Shown: one piece after another, positions 1 to 9,450 of the stretch
How positions within the stretch are numbered: the stretch's first letter is position 1
Layout of the letters: the number at the start of each line of letters is the position of its first letter
NCBI RefSeq assembly: GCF_018882055.1
Contig: NZ_JACVPF010000001.1
Location: forward strand, 1,138,722 to 1,202,721
Direction of reading: 5' to 3'
Length of the DNA stretch: 64,000 bases
Source: Polynucleobacter sp. es-MAR-4
GTDB taxonomy: Bacteria; Pseudomonadota; Gammaproteobacteria; Burkholderiales; Burkholderiaceae
Position numbers and translations under genes: made by a program
Notes under the pieces: model-generated
Database searches by the model: none
Told to the model about the DNA's origin: nothing
The model's input: the letters and a program-made list of their open reading frames with translations, nothing else

Positions 1-285
1 ATGACCTTCGCCAACACCCCAGCCATTGAGCAATACCATGTCGCCAGCTTTAAATTCTGGGCTAGCGCTCTCCAAGACCTCCCCTGCAAAATCAATTCCG
101 GGAACCATAGGAAAGCTTCGCACTACTGGGCCTTTGCCAGTGATCGCCAAACCATCTTTGTAATTCAGTGTGGAATAGAGCACCTTAACCCTGACGTCCC
201 CCTCAGGCAAACTAGCTTCATCAACCTGAGCAAGCTCAGCCCTATAAGCTTGATCGTCTTTATTTACCAAAATAGCGTTAAACAT
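1..285 (-). CDS. YhdH/AcuI-family NADPH-dependent reductase, N-terminal part (truncated by window edge)
   Basis: This is the first 95 residues of a zinc-independent medium-chain dehydrogenase/reductase of the YhdH/AcuI (acrylyl-CoA reductase / quinone oxidoreductase) family. The family signature [13 protein letters not shown] lies near residues 40-52 and PGIDFAGEV near 62-70; both belong to the GroES-like N-terminal domain. The NADPH-binding domain lies beyond the left edge. The ATG at 285 follows an AAGGAAGAG ribosome-binding site. Known members reduce acryloyl-CoA or other enones in the cytoplasm; the exact substrate cannot be read from this fragment. Confidence 0.85.
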   Translation of the reverse strand, partial: MFNAILVNKDDQAYRAELAQVDEASLPEGDVRVKVLYSTLNYKDGLAITGKGPVVRSFPMVPGIDFAGEVLESASPEFKAGDMVLLNGWGVGEGH

Positions 286-372
286 GTCTCTTCCTTTTAA
301 ATACGCTGCATTCCCCGCAGCAAGTGCGTAATAGGTTTATCCTAACGAGCATTGCTGATTATGGAGGTTTCC

Positions 373-675
373 ATGAAAAAAATTCTACTATTAACTACGA
401 TTTCTGGCTTAGTGTTGGCCGGCTGCTCATCGAGCCAAATCAATATGTCTATGGGCAACATGCGCCTAATTAGCTCCAGCGCAGCACCACAAGATGTCAT
501 GGATTTCGCTAATACAACTTGTAAGAATGATTTCTACCAAGGCGCAAGCTTCCTTTCCAAGGCTGGCAAGGAATATCGCTTTAAATGCGTTAAAGCTGAA
601 GAGAATGAAATCCTAGTCCCAATTCCAGGTACAACCATTCCAAACGATGCCCCCACTCCAGCGACAGCAAAATAA
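373..675 (+). CDS. Small secreted lipoprotein of unknown function
   Basis: The product is a 100-residue predicted lipoprotein. It starts MKKILLLTT, has a hydrophobic stretch and a lipobox LVLAGC ending at about residue 18, so it should be acylated and anchored in the envelope. The mature part is short and has two further cysteines (in TTCKND and FKCVK) that could form a disulfide; the tail is proline-rich. The ATG at 373 is chosen over an upstream TTG because GGAGG (363-367) sits five bases before it. No enzymatic motif was recognised. It stands alone ahead of the flavin reductase gene. Confidence 0.75.
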   Translation: MKKILLLTTISGLVLAGCSSSQINMSMGNMRLISSSAAPQDVMDFANTTCKNDFYQGASFLSKAGKEYRFKCVKAEENEILVPIPGTTIPNDAPTPATAK

Positions 676-701
676 TTGAACCATTCGATAAGCAAAGCAA
701 G

Positions 702-1190
702 ATGACCCCATTTACCTCCCAAGAGCTCCGCAAAGGCTTTTCTTCCTTTGCTACTGGGGTCACAGTCATCACCTGCCTAGATGCAGACCAAAGCGCTCAT
801 GGCATCACCATCAGCTCTTTCAATACAGTTTCGTTGGAGCCGCCACTCATTTTATGGAGTCTCAAGAAACATTCACGCCTAATGCCCAATTTTGAAGTGG
901 GTCATAAACAGTTAATTCATATACTCGAGCGTTCGCAAGAAGCTATGGCAATGCACTTTGCTACCGTCAAAGAAAATCAATTCGTTAACATTCCGCACAA
1001 AATTGCAGCAAGCGGCCTCACTCAGATTGAAGGATGCTGCGCCTACTTTGAATGCGAGACAGTTTCGGTTCATACCGGGGGCGATCACAACATCATTGTT
1101 GCCAAGGTCCTCAATCTAAAGCACACCCCAGAAAGCCATCCACTGATATTTGCTCACAGCAAATTTATGGGTCTAGATACACCCCTTTAA
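702..1190 (+). CDS. Flavin reductase-like (FMN-binding) protein
   Basis: This 162-residue protein matches the flavin reductase-like domain family (HpaC/RutF type). The N-terminal LRKGFSSFATGVTVIT and the following GITISSFNTVSLEPPLI are the characteristic FMN-binding split-barrel segments, and the tail HPLIFAHSKFMGL is also typical. Such proteins use NAD(P)H to reduce free FMN or FAD for a partner monooxygenase, or are simple flavin oxidoreductases. No monooxygenase is adjacent, so its partner is unknown. The gene starts 26 bp after the lipoprotein stop and is probably co-directional with the glutathione transferase behind it. Confidence 0.85.
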   Translation: MTPFTSQELRKGFSSFATGVTVITCLDADQSAHGITISSFNTVSLEPPLILWSLKKHSRLMPNFEVGHKQLIHILERSQEAMAMHFATVKENQFVNIPHKIAASGLTQIEGCCAYFECETVSVHTGGDHNIIVAKVLNLKHTPESHPLIFAHSKFMGLDTPL

Positions 1191-1212
1191 ATACAACCAA
1201 ACAGGAGTTCTC

Positions 1213-1875
1213 ATGATGCGTTTGTGGGGAAGAAAAACTTCAATCAATGTCCAGAAGGTATTGTGGTGCTTGGCGGAGTTAGGCTTAGAGGAAGGCAGGG
1301 ATTTTGAGCGCATTGATGCGGGCCTTCATTTTGGAAAAAATCGTACTCCTGAATTCTTAGCGCTCAATCCCAATGGCCTAGTTCCAACTCTTCAAGACGG
1401 TGATCTTGTACTCTGGGAGTCCAATACTATTTTGCGATATCTGATCCGTCAGTACGATGGATCAAACCGATTCACGAATGCAATTGCTACCCAGTATCAG
1501 TCAGAGAAGTGGATGGACTGGCAACTGGGGACCATGTGGCCGCCGCTACGAGTTGCATTACTTGGACTTACTCGTACCCCTGAAGCAGATCGTAACTATG
1601 AGCTAATTCAGAAGTCTTATCAAGAAGCAGACTCACTATTAGCTTTGCTTGACCAGTATTTAGAAAATCATTCCTACTGCTCAGGTGAAAAATTTACTAT
1701 TGGAGATATTCCATTAGCATTGTGCGTAAGCCGCTGGATCCTGCTAAATCAAACCTTTCCAGAAAAAACTGGGGCACGATCACAGCTCAGCAATATTGAT
1801 GCATGGATGCATCGTATAGAAACTGAAACCAAATACAGCATAGTTGCTGAAAAAGAGCTCAATATAGTGAAGTAA
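1213..1875 (+). CDS. Glutathione S-transferase family protein
   Basis: The 220-residue product has an N-terminal thioredoxin-fold GST domain: MRLWGRKTSINVQKV (with SINVQK at the glutathione-activating position), NPNGLVPTL with the cis-proline near residue 60, and LWESNTILRYL as the gamma-glutamyl-binding ES motif. An all-alpha C-terminal domain follows, with the N-capping GDIPLA motif. It should conjugate or reduce substrates with glutathione in the cytoplasm. AGGAG at about 1203 precedes two consecutive ATG codons at 1213 and 1216; either could be used. A bidirectional terminator follows. Confidence 0.9.
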   Translation: MMRLWGRKTSINVQKVLWCLAELGLEEGRDFERIDAGLHFGKNRTPEFLALNPNGLVPTLQDGDLVLWESNTILRYLIRQYDGSNRFTNAIATQYQSEKWMDWQLGTMWPPLRVALLGLTRTPEADRNYELIQKSYQEADSLLALLDQYLENHSYCSGEKFTIGDIPLALCVSRWILLNQTFPEKTGARSQLSNIDAWMHRIETETKYSIVAEKELNIVK

Positions 1876-1890
1876 GATAAGGACTCAATT

Positions 1891-1919
1891 AAAAAGGGTG
1901 AACTTGATTCACCCTTTTT
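1891..1919. terminator. Bidirectional rho-independent terminator between GST and efflux pump genes
   Basis: AAAAAGGGTGAA at 1891-1902 pairs with TTCACCCTTTTT at 1908-1919 around a five-base loop. A-run and T-run flanks let it work on both strands, matching the convergent GST (+) and RND pump (-) genes. Confidence 0.9.
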
Positions 1920-1941
1920 AATTAGTAGATTACAGAATCTA

Positions 1942-4900
1942 TTACTGCTGCTTAAATTTCTTCTGGTGGTGATCGGCACCAATAAATAAGTACATCGCAG
2001 GCACCACGAAGAGCGTAAACAGAGTGCCGATCGACAATCCAGTAAAGATCACGATACCCATCGATTGACGGCCAGCAGCACCGGCTCCAGAGGCGATCAC
2101 TAGAGGCACTACGCCCAAGACCATCGCTGCAGTGGTCATCAAGATCGGACGTAAACGTACGCTACTAGCCTCTACGATGGCATCAAGCTTACTGCGTCCA
2201 GCCTCTTGCAATTCATTAGCAAACTCCACAATCAAAATACCGTGCTTACTAATCAGACCCATCAACGTAACAAGACCAACCTGGGTATACACATTCAAAG
2301 TTGTAAATCCGAGATTGATAAATATGAGTGCGCCAAATAAAGCAAGCGGTACTGAAACCAAGATGACGATCGGATCTCGAAAACTCTCAAACTGTGCAGC
2401 CAGGACCAGGAACACAATTAAGATCGCAAAGAACATCGTCACCAAAAATCCACCAGACTCTGCCATGAACTGACGGGATGGCCCAGCGTAATCCATGGTG
2501 TAACCATTCGGCGCCACCTCTTTTAAGGTTTGACGCATGAACTCTAGTAAATCCGCTTGAGAAATAAACGGCGTACTCACACCAGAGATCGTTGCGGAGT
2601 TCAACTGCTGAAAGTGATTAATGGACTGAGGGACTACTTTTTGCTTAATTGTCGCTATGGTGCGCGCCTGAATCATTTGTCCACTTGGAGTGCGGATGTA
2701 GTAATCCAAGATTTGATCTGGATTTAAACGATCTACCTGCTTTACTTGCGGAATAACGCGATAGGAACGGCCAGCTACAGAGAAATAATTAACATAACCA
2801 CCGCCCAAGGCAGCGGAGAGTGCGCTACCCACCTGCTGCTGAGTCATGCCCAATGCAGCCACTTTTTCACGATCGATTTCCAAAACGTCTTGCGGCTTAT
2901 CAATCTTCAAATCTGAATCCACGAAGAAGAAATTGCCACTACGACGGGCCTTATCTAAAACGGCCTGAGATACTTCGTTAAGCTGCTCGTAAGACTCGGT
3001 AGTGTTGATTACCACTTGAACCGGTAAACCCTGTGCACCAGGCAAAGCTGGGAACTGGAAGGCTGCTACGCGAGCGCCTGCGATCGTATTCCACTTACTT
3101 TGCATATCTTCTTGGAACTTCGTGGCATTACGACTGCGTTGATCCCAATCCTTGAGTAATACACCACCAAAGCTACTGGTTGGACTGGTGATCTGGAACA
3201 TCTGCTCATACTCAGGTTCTGCTGCAGATATTTGATAAATCTGATCAGCGTAAGTCTGCATCTGATTCACTGTACTGTTGGGTGGGCCCGAAGCCTGCAT
3301 CAACACAATACCCTGGTCTTCTGTTGGCGCTAATTCAGCACGGGCAGTGGCGTAAAGGTAAGCGACTCCACCCAACAAAATCACACCCATCACAATAATG
3401 ACTTGCCAAGTACTCAAGAGCTCGCGCAAGGTGGTTTGATAACTGTGGTGTACCTTATCAAAAATCCGATCGATCTTTTGCACAAACGATGAAGCTTCTT
3501 GCTCTTCAGTAAAGATGCGTGAGCACATCATCGGAGAAAGCGTTAACGCAATCAATCCCGATACCGCTACGGCACTAGCCAAAGTAAAGGCAAATTCGGT
3601 AAAGAGCGCGCCCGTTAAACCGCCCTGGAAGCCAATTGGAATATAGACCGCGATCAACACAATCGTCATTGCCAAAATTGGACCACCCAATTCGCGTGCA
3701 GCAATTAAGGAGGCCTCCAGCGGAGACTTGCCTTCCTTCATGTGGCGGTCAACGTTCTCAACCACAATAATCGCATCATCCACTACCAGGCCAATTGCAA
3801 GCACTAGGGCTAGTAGTGTTAGTAAGTTAATGGAGTAGCCCAATACCTGCATTAAGAAGAACGTGCCAATTAAAGAGAGTGGCATCGCAATCACAGGAAC
3901 TGCAACTGCACGCGCACTTCCCAAGAAAAGGTAAATCACCACCGTCACAATTAACAGCGCTTCCAATAGGGTGGCTACCACTTCATCAATCGAAGTAGTA
4001 ATGAACTTAGTCGAGTCGTACACCACTTTGCCCGACATACCAGTTGGCAACTGCTTCTGTATATCTGGCACTGCGGCACGAACACGCTCTGCCACATCAA
4101 GCAAGTTCGCCTGAGGCGCGACCTTGATGGCAATAAAGACTGAGCGCTTACCGCTAAATGCGACATTCGTGTTGTAGTCCTCGGACCCCATGCTCACGGT
4201 CGCCACTTGATCTAAATAGACAATATTGATGCCATCTTTTTTGACAACCAATTTGCGGAACTCATCGAGCGTGTGTAGATCTGTACCAGCCACTAAATCG
4301 ACAGCAACCATGTCGCCCTTAGTGCTACCCACCGCTGATAGATAGTTATTGGCAGCCATTGCGCTATAGACATCATCAGCACCCACACCAAGGCCAGCCA
4401 TCTTCTCGCGATCTAGCCAAGCCCGCAGAGCAAACTTTCTACCACCAGTGATTTCAGCATTTTGGACGCCATCCACGGCATCCAGCTTCGGTTTAACCAC
4501 CCTCAATAGGTAATCGGTAATCGCATTATTCGGAATGTCATCGCTATAAAAGCCCATATACATCGCCGCAGTGGATTGACCGATTTGTACAGTCAATATA
4601 GGCTGCTGAGCTTGTGGTGGCAGTTGATTCTTGACCGAACTAATCTGAGTTTGGATTTGCGTTAATGCTGCATTGGAGTCGTAGTTGAGCTTCAGAGTGG
4701 CGGTAATCGTCGAAAGACCACTCACACTCATCGATGACAAATAATCAATACCTTGAGACTGAGCAATTGCCGTCTCTAATGGCTGCGTAATAAATCCTGC
4801 AATCGTTTCAGGATCGGCACCATAGTAGGCCGTCGTAATCGTCACAATCGCATTTTGGGTTTGCGGATACTGATTTACTGGCAAAGATCCAACTGCCTTC

Positions 4901-4977
4901 AAACCAAATACCAAGACAAGTGCGCTCACTACCAGCGAGAGCACTGGCCTACGAATAAATATGTCAGTCCAATTCAT
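1942..4977 (-). CDS. RND multidrug efflux transporter, inner-membrane pump subunit (HAE1 family)
   Basis: At 1011 residues this is a full-length AcrB/MexF-type hydrophobe-amphiphile exporter. TM1 is near residues 10-28. The proton-relay aspartates of TM4 are D400 and D401 in LVVDDAIIVVEN, and the TM10 lysine is seen in LISKHGILIVEFANE. FGALIFINLG and the GAGAAGRQSMG segment before TM12 are also typical. It trimerises in the inner membrane and drives drug export with the proton gradient. The gene starts seven bases after the adaptor stop, completing an operon in the order outer membrane factor, adaptor, pump. Substrate range cannot be predicted from sequence alone. Confidence 0.95.
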   Translation of the reverse strand: MNWTDIFIRRPVLSLVVSALVLVFGLKAVGSLPVNQYPQTQNAIVTITTAYYGADPETIAGFITQPLETAIAQSQGIDYLSSMSVSGLSTITATLKLNYDSNAALTQIQTQISSVKNQLPPQAQQPILTVQIGQSTAAMYMGFYSDDIPNNAITDYLLRVVKPKLDAVDGVQNAEITGGRKFALRAWLDREKMAGLGVGADDVYSAMAANNYLSAVGSTKGDMVAVDLVAGTDLHTLDEFRKLVVKKDGINIVYLDQVATVSMGSEDYNTNVAFSGKRSVFIAIKVAPQANLLDVAERVRAAVPDIQKQLPTGMSGKVVYDSTKFITTSIDEVVATLLEALLIVTVVIYLFLGSARAVAVPVIAMPLSLIGTFFLMQVLGYSINLLTLLALVLAIGLVVDDAIIVVENVDRHMKEGKSPLEASLIAARELGGPILAMTIVLIAVYIPIGFQGGLTGALFTEFAFTLASAVAVSGLIALTLSPMMCSRIFTEEQEASSFVQKIDRIFDKVHHSYQTTLRELLSTWQVIIVMGVILLGGVAYLYATARAELAPTEDQGIVLMQASGPPNSTVNQMQTYADQIYQISAAEPEYEQMFQITSPTSSFGGVLLKDWDQRSRNATKFQEDMQSKWNTIAGARVAAFQFPALPGAQGLPVQVVINTTESYEQLNEVSQAVLDKARRSGNFFFVDSDLKIDKPQDVLEIDREKVAALGMTQQQVGSALSAALGGGYVNYFSVAGRSYRVIPQVKQVDRLNPDQILDYYIRTPSGQMIQARTIATIKQKVVPQSINHFQQLNSATISGVSTPFISQADLLEFMRQTLKEVAPNGYTMDYAGPSRQFMAESGGFLVTMFFAILIVFLVLAAQFESFRDPIVILVSVPLALFGALIFINLGFTTLNVYTQVGLVTLMGLISKHGILIVEFANELQEAGRSKLDAIVEASSVRLRPILMTTAAMVLGVVPLVIASGAGAAGRQSMGIVIFTGLSIGTLFTLFVVPAMYLFIGADHHQKKFKQQ

Positions 4978-4984
4978 CTAGGAC

Positions 4985-6316
4985 TTATTCCTGTGGCTGC
5001 GGGTTTGGTGAATTAGACGGCAGCACCTTATTGTTCACAATCAATGGAGTACCGTTCTTGAGCTTGAGCTGACCACTAGTGACCACTGTCGCACCCTCCT
5101 CAACCCCCTTGAGGATTGCCACTTGATCGCCACGCGTTAGGCCTGTAGTTACAAAAACCTGTTGAGCCTCAAGCGCAGGTTTGCCCTGCTTATCCTTTTT
5201 ACCAGTTGGTTTAGCAATAAAGACTGTGGAGCCATACGGGTTATAAGTCACCGCAGTTTGAGGCAAGGTCAGCAACTTCACTTCTTCACCCAACTTAATA
5301 TTCACGTTAGCAAACATGCCCGGCAAAATCTTTTTATCTGGATTGGCCAACTGAGCCTCGATCTGAATATTGCGAGTATTTGTATCCACTTTAGGACTCA
5401 CGGCAGTAACCTTGCCAGTAAAGCTTGTACCTTTGAATGCATCAGTCGTCACCACAATTTCTTGGCCAACCTGAATCTGTTCAGCATTACTCTGCGGGAG
5501 ATTGAAATCCACAAAAATTGGATCCAAGGTTTGGAGAGTGAGTAACTTATCGCCTGGATTAACGTATTGACCAGGGTTAATCATCACGATGCCGACACGG
5601 CCACTAAAAGGGGCTTTCAAATTCTTCTTCGCGACTAAAGCCGTTTGCTGCTCTACCTGAGCCTGCTTTGACTTTGCATCTGCTTTGCTGGTGTCGAATA
5701 CGTTCTTACTAATCGCCTGAATTTCTAATTGCTGTCTATCGCGCTCATTAATTACTTTAGCCAAATCTGCCAACGCTTTTAATGAATTGAGTTGTGCAAC
5801 ATCTGAGGCGTCATTTAATTTAATCAGCAAATCACCTTCCTTGACATCCATGCCGGATTTAATAGGCACGGTTTGTACTAAACCACCAATTTCAGTGCTG
5901 AGCTCTACACCCCTAAATGCGCGGATATTACCAACGCTAGATAGCTTGGGTTGCCATGCTGTTGCTTCCACCACCATCGTCGAGACCGTTGCTGGCGGCA
6001 AACCCATACCAGCAATGAAATGCTTAATCATGAATGTCTTGAGTTGATTAAACCCAAAAATCAAACCCAATAACAAAAATACGCCGCACAACATAATGGT
6101 CATGCGTCGACCCAAAGGCGTCATTGATTGCAGTTTGGCATTAGCCTTACTCCGCAGAAAGCGTTCGCGTAAGCGTACCCATACACCTTTCGCCTTTTCC
6201 CAAAGAGCGATAAGTCTCTCGCGAAGCTTCCATTCCACTGCCTTCGCACGCATCCAAGCCCACAAGGCAAGTGCCGCTGCAGTCACTTTGGTTTTAATTG
6301 TTTCCAGAAGTTTCAT
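4985..6316 (-). CDS. RND efflux periplasmic adaptor (membrane fusion protein) with long N-terminal extension
   Basis: This 443-residue protein is the MexA/AcrA/MdtA-type adaptor. After a membrane anchor (about residues 72-90) it shows the lipoyl segment around GGLVQTVPIKSGMDVKEGDLL, a short coiled-coil hairpin, then APFSGRVGIVMINPGQYVNPGD and beta-barrel segments. It links the pump to the outer membrane channel. The first 70 residues are unusual: a basic, tryptophan-rich, probably amphipathic cytoplasmic helix region. An alternative start at Met66 (6121) would remove this extension, but no ribosome-binding site is visible there. The gene overlaps the upstream channel gene by 23 bp. Confidence 0.92.
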   Translation of the reverse strand: MKLLETIKTKVTAAALALWAWMRAKAVEWKLRERLIALWEKAKGVWVRLRERFLRSKANAKLQSMTPLGRRMTIMLCGVFLLLGLIFGFNQLKTFMIKHFIAGMGLPPATVSTMVVEATAWQPKLSSVGNIRAFRGVELSTEIGGLVQTVPIKSGMDVKEGDLLIKLNDASDVAQLNSLKALADLAKVINERDRQQLEIQAISKNVFDTSKADAKSKQAQVEQQTALVAKKNLKAPFSGRVGIVMINPGQYVNPGDKLLTLQTLDPIFVDFNLPQSNAEQIQVGQEIVVTTDAFKGTSFTGKVTAVSPKVDTNTRNIQIEAQLANPDKKILPGMFANVNIKLGEEVKLLTLPQTAVTYNPYGSTVFIAKPTGKKDKQGKPALEAQQVFVTTGLTRGDQVAILKGVEEGATVVTSGQLKLKNGTPLIVNNKVLPSNSPNPQPQE

Positions 6317-7829
6317 TTTGATCTTTGTTCGCTATGGCTTTTGGTTGAAAGGCTGGGCCGGTACGATTCCACCAGCCGCCGCCTAGTGCTGCAAATAATG
6401 CTGCTGTATCAGAGAACCGGGTAGCCTGAGCAGAAACCGATTTGACTTTAGCAATTTGATATTGATTTTGGTAGTAGAGAACAGCCAAGTAACTTGCAGT
6501 ACCTAACTTATATTGCTGCTGAACCAACTCCAGCGTTTCATAAGCGTATCGCTCTGCATCCGATGCAGACTTCAATGCCTGGGCACCAGTCTCTAGTGCA
6601 CGCAAAGAATCAGCCACCTCTTGGAACGCCTTGAGCACAGTTGCTTGATATTGGAAAACTGCTTGTTCATAATTAGCAATAGCGCCACGACGTTGTGCCA
6701 ATAATTGCCCACCCTGAAAGAGCGGCTGGAAGACGCCACCAGCAACTGACCATAATGCTGCGTTAGGCCCAAACAGTGCGCTACTAGTGAGCGCCGCAGA
6801 ACCGACGGCGCCAGTGATATTAAATTGTGGCAATAAATTTGCAGTGGCTACGCCTACCAAAGCATTAGTAGCCTTAAGCTGCGCTTCTGCAGCACGAACG
6901 TCTGGGCGTTGTCGCACCAGACTGGATGGGATGGACAACGGTAACTTTTCTGGCAAATGCAAAGACTTTAAATCGAATTTAGTGATGTTGGCATTACTAG
7001 GCAACTCGCCCACCAATACCGCTAACTGATTACGCGCAAAGGACAGATTGCGTTCGTATGTAAATAAATCGACTTGAGAGTTAGATACCAAAGTTCTTTG
7101 CGATGTCACATCAACTCGAGATACTGTGCCAATTACTAATTGCTTCTCTGTTACTTCAGCCAAATTGGTTTGCGCTTTTAGAATTTCTTCAGTGGCTTGC
7201 ATTTGTGCACGGAGTGCAGCTTCACGTACAGCACTAGTCACAATATTGGCCGTTAAAGACAGGTATGCGCCTTCTAACTGAAACTGGGCAATTTCTGCTT
7301 GTGCTCTCGCCCCCTCAACGGCACGACGCGCACCACCAAAAACATCAAGCTTATAGGTGACGTTTACGGAAGCGTTATAGAGATTGTAGGTATCGGAGCC
7401 ATAAGGCAATCCATAAATAGCTGACGGCTGTAACTGGCGTGTAGCGTTACCACCTAGCCCAACTGCTGGGAAGTATTGACCACCAATTTGTGCGCTGACA
7501 TTTTCTTGACTGGAACGCAAGGCAGCGTCAGCTGCACCTAAGTTCGGGTTCTGTTGCAAAGCTTTTTTGATCAATAAATCCAGCTCGGGAGATTTAAATA
7601 ATTCCCACCACTGAGCCTCAATATCGGCACCCTCAACAAACTCTTGATCAGTTCCACCGGGCACCCCCGGTGCAGTAGCCAATTTCTGTGAAAGTGCGGT
7701 TTCGGTATATCGAGATGTATTTGGAGCATCAGGCTGCTTGAAGTCAGGACCAACAGCACACGCAGAGAGAAACCCCGCGGATAACAACGGAAGCCAACGC
7801 AAAATAAAGAATTCTTTTGAACCAAACAT
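6294..7829 (-). CDS. Outer membrane efflux channel lipoprotein (NodT/OprM family)
   Basis: The product is a TolC-like outer membrane factor of about 511 residues. Starting at the ATG at 7829 gives a clean lipoprotein signal, MFGSKEFF followed by a hydrophobic core and LSAC with the acylated Cys24, then AVGPDFKQPD, the standard start of mature NodT proteins. The reading frame is open to 7946, but the longer version buries the signal peptide. The repeated coiled-coil halves contain QRRGAIANYEQAV and RPDVRAAEAQLKATNA, both family hallmarks. It forms the exit duct of the tripartite pump encoded by the next two genes and is the first gene of that operon. Confidence 0.92.
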   Translation of the reverse strand: MFGSKEFFILRWLPLLSAGFLSACAVGPDFKQPDAPNTSRYTETALSQKLATAPGVPGGTDQEFVEGADIEAQWWELFKSPELDLLIKKALQQNPNLGAADAALRSSQENVSAQIGGQYFPAVGLGGNATRQLQPSAIYGLPYGSDTYNLYNASVNVTYKLDVFGGARRAVEGARAQAEIAQFQLEGAYLSLTANIVTSAVREAALRAQMQATEEILKAQTNLAEVTEKQLVIGTVSRVDVTSQRTLVSNSQVDLFTYERNLSFARNQLAVLVGELPSNANITKFDLKSLHLPEKLPLSIPSSLVRQRPDVRAAEAQLKATNALVGVATANLLPQFNITGAVGSAALTSSALFGPNAALWSVAGGVFQPLFQGGQLLAQRRGAIANYEQAVFQYQATVLKAFQEVADSLRALETGAQALKSASDAERYAYETLELVQQQYKLGTASYLAVLYYQNQYQIAKVKSVSAQATRFSDTAALFAALGGGWWNRTGPAFQPKAIANKDQNETSGNN

Positions 7830-7974
7830 GTACTGTGACAAATTTCCTTTTCTACAGCTGATATTTGAACATACTTTTTCAATCCAGTCTGTGTAAAGCC
7901 TTGATTTAACTAATGAATTTTGTTCACAGCTAAGCGTAGAAGTCAAACGGATTTTTTAGGCTGCAGCCACATTC

Positions 7975-8838
7975 TTAATGAGCAATTTTTCCAAAATTTC
8001 CGCTATTGAAATCCTGCATTGCCCGAGCAATTTCTTCTTTGGTATTCATGACGAATGGGCCGTAGCCCACGATAGACTCATTAATCGGCTCGCCGCTCAG
8101 TAGCAATGCAATGGAATCCTCCAGCACATTAACTTGAATATCCCGACCCTGATTGCCAAACATCAGCATCTGGGCATCCTTGGCCACCACGCCCTCACCA
8201 GCCTCGACGGCACCCTTCAGCACAACTAGGGAAGTATTCCAACCCTCAGGCACAGGAATAGTTGTTGAACCCTTCTTCAACTTCAAATCAATCACATTGA
8301 GAGGGGTAAAGGTATTGGCTGGCCCTGTATGGCCATCAAACTCTCCAGCAATGATGCGCGCTTGTCCTGCGCCATTCTTCAAATCAATCGCAGGAATCTG
8401 TTTATCCAGAATGGCTTGATAGCCAGGCTTAGTCATTTTGAGTTTTGCTGGCAAATTCACCCACAACTGCACCATATTTAGATTGCCACCATTTTTGGCG
8501 AAGTCTTCAGAATGAAACTCTTCATGCAAGATGCCAGAGCCGGCGGTCATCCACTGAACATCTCCAGGACCAATAGTACCGCCCTGACCTGTTGAATCTT
8601 TATGAGCTACCTCACCTTCGTAAACAATGGTGACTGTTTCAAATCCACGATGAGGGTGCGAGCCCACGCCTTTACGCTCAGTTGTTGGGGGAAACTCTGC
8701 TGGACCCGCATAGTCCAACATCAAGAATGGACTCATTTGCTTTCCCAGGTCTTGATAGAAGAATAGGGTGCGCACAGGAAATCCATCGCCCACCCAGTGT
8801 CCTCGATCATTACCTTGCAAACCAATGAGTTTTTTCAT
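7975..8838 (-). CDS. Pirin family protein
   Basis: This 287-residue protein is a bicupin of the pirin family. The four metal ligands of the N-terminal cupin are visible: H61 and H63 in SHPHRGFETV, H105 and E107 in GILHEEF. Bacterial pirins act as iron-dependent quercetinases or as redox-sensitive regulators in the cytoplasm. It lies in one strand series with a flavodoxin-type quinone reductase, a DoxX protein and a MarR regulator, suggesting a response to quinones or other electrophiles. The gap to the MarR-proximal genes is short (about 30 bp), supporting one operon. Confidence 0.92.
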   Translation of the reverse strand: MKKLIGLQGNDRGHWVGDGFPVRTLFFYQDLGKQMSPFLMLDYAGPAEFPPTTERKGVGSHPHRGFETVTIVYEGEVAHKDSTGQGGTIGPGDVQWMTAGSGILHEEFHSEDFAKNGGNLNMVQLWVNLPAKLKMTKPGYQAILDKQIPAIDLKNGAGQARIIAGEFDGHTGPANTFTPLNVIDLKLKKGSTTIPVPEGWNTSLVVLKGAVEAGEGVVAKDAQMLMFGNQGRDIQVNVLEDSIALLLSGEPINESIVGYGPFVMNTKEEIARAMQDFNSGNFGKIAH

Positions 8839-8868
8839 GATTCCCCCAATTTCTTTCAGATAAAAAGC

Positions 8869-9426
8869 TTACTTAGCTTTAAGTTCAGCGGCAATCTTGG
8901 CAATACGCTCACCATAGAGACGTGCTGTTTCTAAATCGCCCACATTTACCTCATCAGTACTTGCGTCTGAAGGAGTCTGCATCATCGCACCAGCAGAAGA
9001 GCCAACATAGTTCACATCATCACGCTTCGCGGCTTTGGAGTTCGAAGGCATTAAACCAGTGCCAACCCAGATACCTGAATGCTGCATTGCCAGAGTGAAG
9101 AAGTAATGCAAGGTGGAGTGCTTATCACCATTCATCGTGGCAGAGTTTGTGAAACCACCGAATACTTTGTCTTTCCATTGCTGTGAAAACCATTGCTTAG
9201 AACTGGCATCAGCGAACTTCTTAAACTGCCAGCTTACTGTGCCCATATAGGTTGGCGAACCAAATACGATGGCATTAGCAGTATTGAGAATTTCCCACTG
9301 CGCATCAGTAATATTGCCTTCGGAATCAATGGCTATTAGCGTGCCATTTGCTCCCTTAGATAGGGCTTCAGCTTGTTTAACTGTGTGGCCATATCCACTA
9401 TGAAATACAACGGCTACTTTAGTCAT
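8869..9426 (-). CDS. Flavodoxin-family NAD(P)H:quinone oxidoreductase (WrbA-like)
   Basis: The 185-residue product has the FMN phosphate-binding loop HSGYGHTVKQAEAL at the N-terminus and the second FMN loop SPTYMGTVSWQFKKF near residues 75-90, as in WrbA-type flavodoxin-like quinone reductases. Two-electron reduction of quinones avoids semiquinone radicals. It is shorter than WrbA (about 198) and lacks some WrbA insertions, so it may belong to a sister family. It sits between pirin and DoxX genes and is probably co-transcribed with them under the adjacent MarR regulator. Confidence 0.88.
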   Translation of the reverse strand: MTKVAVVFHSGYGHTVKQAEALSKGANGTLIAIDSEGNITDAQWEILNTANAIVFGSPTYMGTVSWQFKKFADASSKQWFSQQWKDKVFGGFTNSATMNGDKHSTLHYFFTLAMQHSGIWVGTGLMPSNSKAAKRDDVNYVGSSAGAMMQTPSDASTDEVNVGDLETARLYGERIAKIAAELKAK

Positions 9427-9450
9427 GATCTTTTCCTTTAATGAATGAAA

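Noticed and set aside
1..300. Plus-strand 99-codon ORF at the left edge
   Set aside because: Its reverse complement encodes a convincing YhdH/AcuI N-terminus with ribosome-binding site; the plus-strand translation matches nothing.
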